A program made the translations under genes and the position numbers. This document shows, piece after piece, positions 58,090-64,000 of a stretch of 64,000 nt of DNA (positions within the stretch are counted from its first letter, which is position 1; every line of letters starts with the position of its first letter). Source of the stretch: Elgaria multicarinata webbii (Eukaryota > Chordata > Lepidosauria > Squamata > Anguidae); the NCBI RefSeq assembly GCF_023053635.1, contig NC_086192.1, positions 12,687,501-12,751,500 of the forward strand, given 5' to 3'. The notes below the pieces were generated by a model. The model searched no databases. It was not told where the DNA came from and was given only the letters and a program-made list of their open reading frames with translations.

Positions 58090-58740
58090 TCTTACAGTAA
58101 GGGCTTGTCTTTACGGCTTGTTTACCCCGACTTAAATGCGCATATTCGCGTTTCAGGACACATGACGTAGTCGTCCATTCGCCGGGTTTTTAAAGCGATA
58201 ATGCGCATATTCACATTCGCAATTTACAGTGACTTTTTGATCACACCCGAGTTTGCGCCGCATTATGGCTATATGTCTTTGGGGGAGTTAAATCACATTT
58301 TGACAGGTGGGCGGAGCTTTGAGGGTAGGACAGCGGGATTGGCCGATTTCCCAGCAATCGGCTGCCTCGTTCCTTCATGACGTTTTTAGTTTGAATTCTC
58401 CGATTCTGCGGAGCTCCGCAGAGAAAGCTTAATAAAACAAAGGGGGGGATAAGCATCCTTCTCTGCTGCCTTGTTCCTTCCCCCCTGCTCCCGGTTTCTC
58501 TGTTATATGAATCTGCAGAGCTCCGTGTATAAAATTTATAGTTTCCATCGTCTCTACTCCGTAGCACCGTATATGCGTATATGCGCATGTGCACATTTAT
58601 AACTGCACTATAAAAAAAAATCAGGAAATAAATCATTGTTGCTGCTGCAGTGTGACGCTCTTTACCTACATTCGAGTCAACGAAAATTTGGGTTTATATT
58701 TAATGAGGAGCATTCCCGTTGCCATATAGACGGGGGCTAT
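58090..58740. other. Unexplained CpG-containing stretch with ATGCGCATATTC words
   Basis: ATGCGCATATTC occurs at about 58137 and 58201, and TATGCGCATGTG near 58580. CGGAGCTCCGCAG and CTGCAGAGCTCCGTG also occur. Possibly a DNA transposon, but no clear ends were found. Confidence 0.3.
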
Positions 58741-58872
58741 GTGACACAGGTAGCTGCTTAGGGTGGCAGAAATCCATAAGCAAAGCGAGAATATGGCAAT
58801 CAAAATTACCAAAATTATGTTTTGGGCTTTTTAAATTAGAAAAAAAAAATTGTTGAAGCGGAGACATGATAA

Positions 58873-59322
58873 AGAAACAAATAATAATTTGTTTATTTTA
58901 AATCTTTCCAGACCGTCTTTCTGGGCAGGGCCCCTCCCAAGGTAGTTTAAAACAATAAAACAGACCAACGCAATAATAAAACAGCAACCTTTTTGTAAAA
59001 ATAACAAGCACCAGCAATAAAACGTCGAGCCTAAAAAATGGGCACCAACATTGCAGCTACAATCCAGAATAGTCCAGTAAGATGTAATTAGGGGAAGCCC
59101 AGAGTAAACGAGTAATGTTTCGGGGCCTTCCTAGAAGCCTGCAGTGATGGGGCCTGACAGATTCCCAATGGCAGCACATTCCAGAGATGTGGGGCCAATG
59201 CAGAAAAGGCCCTGTTTTGTGTATCCACCCACCTAACTGTCCTCAAAAGTGGGCCAGTGAGAAAGGCTTCTTTGTGATTTTAAAGTGCAGGCAGGCTGTT
59301 ATGGGTGAAACGGTCCTTCAAT
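58873..59322 (-). mobile_element. L2-type LINE 3' fragment (left part)
   Basis: TTTCCAGACCGTCTTTCTGG, CAATGGCAGCACATTCCAGA, GAAAAGGCCCTGTTTTGTG; continues at 59650-59780. Confidence 0.8.
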
Positions 59323-59649
59323 TGGTTGACCCTATGAAAAGGAGGACAGGGCTCCTGTATCTTTAACAGCTGTATTGAAAAGGGAAGTTCTGCAGGTGTT
59401 ATTTGTATATATGGGGAACTTGGTGCAATTTCATCTTCATCACAACAGTTAAAGCTGCAGGAGCTATACTGCAGCTATACTGTGACCAGATTTAAAAGAG
59501 GGCAGGGCACCTGCAGCTTTAACTGTTGTGATAAAGAGAGCCTTTCACCAGGTTCTCCATATACACAAATGACACCTGCTGAAATTCCCTTTTCAATACA
59601 ACTGTTAAAGATACAGGAGCACTGTCCTCCTTTTCATAGGGTCACCCTA
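59323..59649. mobile_element. hAT-like foldback element (327 bp)
   Basis: Single-unit relative of 28487-29024: TGACCCTATGAAAAGGAGG left, CCTCCTTTTCATAGGGTCA right. The flanking 8-bp duplication CCTTCAAT / CCTTCAAG (59315-59322, 59650-59657) sits inside the L2. Confidence 0.85.
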
Positions 59650-59780
59650 CCTTCAAGCCATTTGGTCCCAAATCTTTTAAAGCTTTAAAAGGTCAAAACC
59701 AGCACTTCAAATCGAACTCGGAATCACGAAGAGTGTGGAGAACTTGGATGGGAAGGTTCTCCACATGCCCATCTATAAAG
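59650..59780 (-). mobile_element. L2-type LINE 3' fragment (right part)
   Basis: CATTTGGTCCCAAATCTTTT, AAAGGTCAAAACCAGCACTT continue the copy interrupted by the foldback. Confidence 0.78.
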
Positions 59781-60222
59781 GTTGTATAAAACTAGAAGGC
59801 ATTGTCACTCGATAAATTCGGCACAGACAAAAGGCAGGACGTCTTCACCAAATGTGCAATTCATTTGTGGAATTCTCTCCCATAAGGTGTGGCTGTGGCC
59901 GCTGGTGTATGGGCAAGATTTGGCAGTGAAGGATGATGGGAGCTGCAATCCAACAACCTCTGGAGTGTCACACATTCCCCACCCCTATGACTCAGTAGCA
60001 AATCCTGCTGCGTTCAGTGCGGCTCACATCCCAGTAAGGGTGCACTGGATTGCAGCCTAAAGCCAAGTCAACGGTTTAAATCCTGTTTTAATCATTTAAC
60101 TTTAAAAAGAAAAGAAGAGCACCGAATGACCCAGAGATTTGTCAATCATACTTTCTCCACCTTTGCATTCATCAGTCAGAAGACAGGAAAGTGGAGTTTT
60201 GGGACATGTAACGGAGCAATTG

Positions 60223-60334
60223 GGGAACATGTGCCCTTCCAGATGTTGTTGGACTACAATTCCCATCAGCCCTAGCCAGCTTAGCCAAGGGGGAGGGGAT
60301 GGGGGGGTTGGAGTCCAACAATATTTGGAGGGCC
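60223..60334. mobile_element. hAT-type MITE
   Basis: GGGGAACATGTGCCCTTCC, GATGTTGTTGGACTACAATT and GGAGTCCAACAATATTTGG. Confidence 0.78.
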
Positions 60335-60337
60335 ATT

Positions 60338-60507
60338 CAGTGGAAGCTGACAGCTCCGATGTCAGCGGGGTGGCGAATCCGCTCCGGGTTTTGGTCGGAG
60401 CCAGCAAGAACTCTAAAGGAGAGCTCCATTAGAGTTCTGGCTGGTTCTGAATGAAACCCGGAGCAGATTCACTGCCACACCGACATCGGAGCCTCCAGCC
60501 TCCATTG
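60338..60507. mobile_element. MITE (CAGTGGAGGCTGG family)
   Basis: CAGTGGAAGCTGACAGCTCC left, GGAGCCTCCAGCCTCCATTG right, GCGAATCCGCTCCGGGTTTT arm. Confidence 0.8.
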
Positions 60508-60509
60508 AG

Positions 60510-61090
60510 GCCACCCACCTGCATTTCTCATCCCTGTTTTACCCTGCCTGGCTGTTCTTCCACAAGGCCTCCTGCAAAGACCTTACCCAGCCTTTCTGCC
60601 TGAGATCTATTTAACCCAAAAACGGCAGGAGGGATCCTGGAACCCTCTCCCCCGCAGGTCTGTGCCCTACCTACGGCTGGGCCATGCCCCCCTGCAGAAG
60701 AAGCCACAGCCATCTACCGAATTTCAGTGGGGAGATAAGCGCACATCTGATTACTTCCACTGGTTCTGTTTCCTGCAGAAAGAGCTTTCCGCTTTGCCGT
60801 TCTTGGCTTCCGCAGCGGCCGCCTCACTTGCCGTCCTCCAATGCCAGCGTTAGAGGCCAGGATGGAGCGGTGCCTATCACAGCCCCCTGCGCAGGCACAC
60901 ACACAGCCTCCCTGCCCACCAGATGGAGGATGTGTTGACATTCAGGAGTTTTCTTCCAGGCTGAGCTTCGAGGCAAAGGGAAGGAAACCGTTCTACATCG
61001 CAGGGAGTTCGCGTCCTTCTTCGTGCGAGGTGTAGGATTTGTTCTCCAAGCCTGCAAAAGCGGGGGGGGGGCACAAGTTAGGGATGGGGG
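60510..61090. other. Intergenic / possible SPNS3 3' region
   Basis: On the minus strand an acceptor-like CTGTGTGTGTGCCTGCGCAG ends at 60887 and precedes an open frame to 60714. This could serve as an alternative SPNS3 terminal exon, but there is no homology support. Confidence 0.3.
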
Positions 61091-61093
61091 GAC

Positions 61094-61153
61094 GCTAACT
61101 TTTTTTGTGAACCGCCCAGAGAGCTTCGGCTATTGGGCAGTATAGAAATGCAA

Positions 61154-61184
<31 letters not shown>

Positions 61185-61188
61185 AATT
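61094..61188 (+). mobile_element. L2 tail fragment
   Basis: ACCGCCCAGAGAGCTTCGGC, TATAGAAATGCAATAAATAA and an (AAAT)n tail, then (GAAA)n at 61220-61280. Confidence 0.8.
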
Positions 61189-61224
61189 AAGAAGGAAAGG
61201 AAAAGAAAGGGAGAAAGGAAGAAC

Positions 61225-61272
<48 letters not shown>

Positions 61273-61311
61273 GAAAGAAAACAGGCAGACAGAAAAGAAA
61301 GCAAGAAAGAA

Positions 61312-62135
61312 ATCATAGAATAATAGTAGAGTAGGAAGGGGCCTCAAAGGCCATCAAGTCCAACCTCCTGCTCAATGCAGGAATCCACCCTAAAGCATCC
61401 CTGACAGGTGGTTGTCCAGCTGCCTCTTGAAGGCCTCTAGTGTGGGAGAGCCCACAACCTCCCTAGGGAACTGGTTCCATTGTCGGACTGCTCTAACAGT
61501 CAAGAAGTTTTTCCTGATGTCCAGCCGGAATCTGGCTTCCTGATTTGACTTGAGCCCGTTATTCCATGTCCTGCACTCTGGGAGGATCTAGAAGAGATCC
61601 TGGCCCTCCTCTGTGTGACAACCTTTTAAGTTTTTGAAGAGTGCTATCATGTCTCCCCTCAATCTCCTCTTCTCCAGGCTAAACATGCCCAGTTCTTTCA
61701 GTCTCTCTTCATAGGGCTTTGTTTCCAGACCCCTGATCATCCTGGTTGCCCTCCTCTGAACACGCTCCAGCTTGTCTGCGTCCTTCTTGAATTGTGGAGC
61801 CCAGAACTGGACGCAATACTCTAGATGAGGCCTAACCAGGGCCGAATAGAGAGGAACCAGGACCTCACGTGATTTGGAAGCTATACTTCTATTAATGCAG
61901 CCCAAAATAGCATTGGCCTTTCTTGCAGCCACATCGCACTGTTGGCTCATATTCAGCTTGTGATCTACAACAATTCCAAGATCCTTCTCACTTGTAGTAT
62001 TGCTGAGCCGAGTATCCCCCATCTCGTAACTGTGCTTTTGGTTTCTCTCCTAGGTGTAGAACTTGGCATTTCTCCCTATTAAATTTAATTCTGTTTTCAG
62101 CCCAGCGCTCCAGCCTATCAAGATCACTTTCAGAC
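61312..62135 (-). mobile_element. CR1 LINE 3' fragment (longest here)
   Basis: Minus strand keeps a 144-codon open stretch: [80 protein letters not shown], the CR1 RT C-terminus; then 3' UTR and AATCATAGAATAATAG tail. Little decayed, so relatively young. Confidence 0.92.
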
Positions 62136-62357
62136 GTGAACCAAAGAAATGTCTCTATCATCTATACTGAAAGGTTTGGCCCAGCTCTATTTAAAAGTCT
62201 ATTCTTTCAGTTAAATGTATTCCAGAAAAGCAAAAGTCTCCTGTAATGGGTTATCGACAGCTCCAAATAGACCTCAGCGGCTACAGCATATGAAATTCTA
62301 GGCTGTGCACTGCAATGGTGCCATAATGTTCATGTATGCACACACCAGAGACAGAAT

Positions 62358-62382
62358 GCACACACACACACACACACACACT
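62358..62382. repeat. (CA)n microsatellite
   Basis: CA run of about 12 units about 95 bp downstream of the SPNS3 stop codon. Confidence 0.85.
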
Positions 62383-62474
62383 GACATTTAACTTGCAGAG
62401 ACTCCGGAGAGGCAAGACACCAAGGAAATGTCAAGAAGAAATCTCCCATAGGCAAAAACAGGGATGGCGAGTTA

Positions 62475-62735
62475 TCACTGATGAGAACAAGAGTTAGAAC
62501 ATGTGCAGGCAGCAATCTCCTCTAACTCACAAATCCCTGACAGAGGCCTGGCGTTACCTCGGACGGATGGTGCCGCGGCTTTCATCTGGTCTTCTTCGAT
62601 ACGAACGGCGGTCATGAGGAAACAGCCTCCCCCCAGGGCTCCAATGAAGGCACATATGACGAAGCTGTACTGCAGGCTTCTGAAGTTCCAGAGGTAGGTG
62701 TGGTCGCCATGGTTGTCCTGGATCACCGTGGCGAT
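62475..62735 (-). CDS. SPNS3: SPNS3 C-terminal coding exon
   Basis: An acceptor ending TTCTAG precedes ATCGCCACG, and the exon continues in phase 0 from the upstream exon (VGF then IATVIQDN). The protein reads on through YLWNFRSLQYSFVICAFIG and ALGGGCFLMTAVRIEEDQ. This matches the human SPNS3 segment FRSLQQSFLCCAFVIALGGG and covers the last transmembrane helix and start of the cytosolic tail; SPNS2 and SPNS1 differ here. Read straight through, the frame ends at a TGA at 62477-62475, after a tail unlike the mammalian one (…CTCSNSCSHQ). A plausible donor (CGAG then GTAACG) at 62558/62557 would instead end the exon after APSVR, with another exon downstream. The membrane part is secure; the exact C-terminus is not. 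Confidence 0.88.
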   Translation of the reverse strand: MATVIQDNHGDHTYLWNFRSLQYSFVICAFIGALGGGCFLMTAVRIEEDQMKAAAPSVRGNARPLSGICELEEIAACTCSNSCSHQ

Positions 62736-62999
62736 CTAGAAGTTAAAATGATTCATGTCCCTGCCAGAAGCAGGCGGCCCAAACTTCTCAGAGCTGGGCA
62801 GCAGTCCCGGTGTTTAGGACACGGCTTAGAAGCCACTGGCCTGCACGGGCTGAAGTCCTTTCCATGGGTGTAGAGGAAGTGGTCTTAAAACAAGTCAGGG
62901 CTTTGGTCCATAAAACTCAGAATTTTGCACTCACTGAGAGTAGCGCTCCAGAGTTTTAGAAACGGGATGAACCCTGGAACTTTCCTGAATGTGGAAAAT

Positions 63000-63455
63000 G
63001 CATGCCCTACCCTTACACGGCTTGGGACCACAATACCTGACAGAATGCCTCTCCCAACGTGAATATACCCGGTCACTACATTCAACCTCTAAGGTCCTCC
63101 TCCGGGTGCCTACTCCAAGAGAGGCTCGGAGGGTGGCAACGAGGAACAGGGCCTTTTCGGTGGTAGCCCCCAGACTGTGGAATAATCTCCCTGACGAGGC
63201 TCGCCTGGCGCCAACGCTGCTATCTTTCCGGCGCCAGGTTAAGACTTTCCTTTTTGCCCAGGCATATGGCGGCACATCTTAATCACCCACGTGTTTAGTT
63301 TTTTTTTAACGGTTTTTAATGCTTTCTGTGTGTATTTTAAATTTTGTATACTCGTTTTTTATCTCAATTTTAGAATTTCTGTAAACCGCCCAGAGAGCTC
63401 TGGCTATGGGAGCGGTATAGAAGTGCAATAAAATAAATAAATAAATAAATAAATA
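63000..63455 (+). mobile_element. L2-type LINE 3' fragment
   Basis: LHGLGPQYLTECLSQREYT, VVAPRLWNNLPDEARLAPTL remnants, then GGAGCGGTATAGAAGTGCAA and (AAAT)n. It lies antisense within the SPNS3 intron. Confidence 0.88.
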
Positions 63456-63492
63456 ATCGAGCCATAGTGCTCCTCTGGATTTCAGGACCAGA

Positions 63493-63598
63493 CAGTGGAG
63501 GCTGGTGGCTCTGTTGTCAGTGAGACGGTGAATCTGACCCAGGTTTCAATCAGAACCAGAACTCTACAGCAGTTCTGTGTGCAAGTGCATGTGTGTAG

Positions 63599-63651
<53 letters not shown>

Positions 63652-63764
63652 GATGGCTCCATGGATAGCACCTTGGATACCTCCTTTATAGTCCTGATTG
63701 GTTCTGATTGGAACCTGGAGCGGATTCACCGCCGCACTATCATCAGAGTCACCAGCCTCCATTG
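63493..63764. mobile_element. MITE (CAGTGGAGGCTGG family) with (GT)n(GA)n
   Basis: CAGTGGAGGCTGGTGGCTC left, GAGTCACCAGCCTCCATTG right; internal microsatellite at 63596-63650. Confidence 0.8.
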
Positions 63765-63844
63765 CCCAATCCCCACCTCCTCCTCCCATCGAGAAAAGCC
63801 CCCCTCCCTCCCCTTTCACTGCCCCAACCATCACCATAACTCAC

Positions 63845-63943
63845 AAATCCAACGAGGGAAGGGCTGCCGGCGTCGCCTAGCAAATGGCTGACAAAAATCT
63901 GCAAGGACATGGCGGTCGACTGGCGGGTTGGTTTCACCACGTA
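63845..63943 (-). CDS. SPNS3: SPNS3 internal coding exon (penultimate recognised)
   Basis: This is a 33-codon, phase 0-0 exon bounded by a pyrimidine-rich acceptor (ending TTTCAG) and a consensus donor (GTGAGT). Its translation begins [15 protein letters not shown] and contains the Spinster-family signature [14 protein letters not shown], in the helix 10-11 region of the MFS fold. Taken alone it resembles SPNS2 as much as SPNS3. It is assigned to SPNS3 because the next exon is clearly SPNS3-like and because it lies upstream of SPNS2 exon 1 on the same strand. SPNS3 is a poorly characterised putative lysolipid/sphingolipid transporter. The preceding exon is outside the window; only about 57 bases of its downstream intron are visible. 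Confidence 0.9.
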
Positions 63944-64000
63944 CTGAAACGGCAAAAGAAGCAGAGTCGACGCTCGCAGGAAATACAGAGGCATGAAAGT

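Larger units (their letters stand above)
62736..63844 (-). other. SPNS3: SPNS3 intron between the two exons
   Basis: This 1109-bp phase-0 intron has GT (63844-63843) and AG (62737-62736) ends. It contains an L2 3' end at 63000-63455 and a palindromic MITE at 63493-63764 carrying a (GT)n(GA)n microsatellite, so most of it is young insertion. Confidence 0.85.

Noticed and set aside
61588-62022. 144-codon frame as a host gene
   Set aside because: It is the reverse-transcriptase C-terminus of a CR1 LINE; the same sequence recurs in about ten other copies.
1-64000. Endogenous retrovirus, LTR element or Polinton
   Set aside because: No paired LTRs, gag/pol-type motifs or capsid-like frames were recognised; repeats here are LINEs, SINEs and DNA transposons.

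Overview
The window looks like nuclear DNA of a squamate reptile, more likely a lizard than a snake, though that last point is only an impression. It is gene-poor and repeat-rich. It is packed with 3' ends of CR1 and L2 LINEs, tRNA-derived SINEs with (TTA)n/(AAT)n tails, short palindromic DNA transposons (MITEs) and trinucleotide microsatellites. No prokaryotic operon, CRISPR array, rRNA, functional tRNA gene or LTR/retroviral element was recognised.

Two host genes can be supported, both on the minus strand and in tandem. The last two recognisable coding exons of SPNS3 lie at 63943-63845 and 62735-62475. The first coding exon of SPNS2 (sphingosine-1-phosphate exporter) lies at 32987-32663 inside a GC-rich CpG island. 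The order SPNS3 then SPNS2, head to tail on one strand, matches the arrangement on human 17p13.2. Positions 1-32662 are then the start of a very long SPNS2 intron 1, in which no further SPNS2 exon was seen. About 29.5 kb (33.0-62.5 kb) is the SPNS3-SPNS2 intergenic interval. The interval 62736-63844 is the last recognised SPNS3 intron.

Layout. 1-31.3 kb: intron 1 of SPNS2, with L2 and CR1 fragments, hAT-, Harbinger- and foldback-type MITEs, two SINEs and several tandem arrays. 31.3-32.6 kb: two nearly identical purine-rich blocks flanking an inverted array of MITE-like units, close to the splice donor. 32.6-33.4 kb: exon 1, 5' flank and CpG island. 33.4-34.35 kb: a tandem array of SINE-derived ~180-bp units just upstream of the SPNS2 promoter. 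34.35-62.4 kb: intergenic repeats, including R4/Dong-like LINE pieces, a circularly permuted CR1 fragment and three non-autonomous Tc1/mariner copies. 62.4-64 kb: the 3' end of SPNS3.

The most informative observations are about element structure. They include a 538-bp compound foldback element with a perfect 8-bp target duplication, the permuted CR1, Tc1 deletion derivatives that keep the first transposase codons, and the SINE-derived satellite plus inverted MITE array on either side of SPNS2 exon 1. No undescribed functional system is evident.
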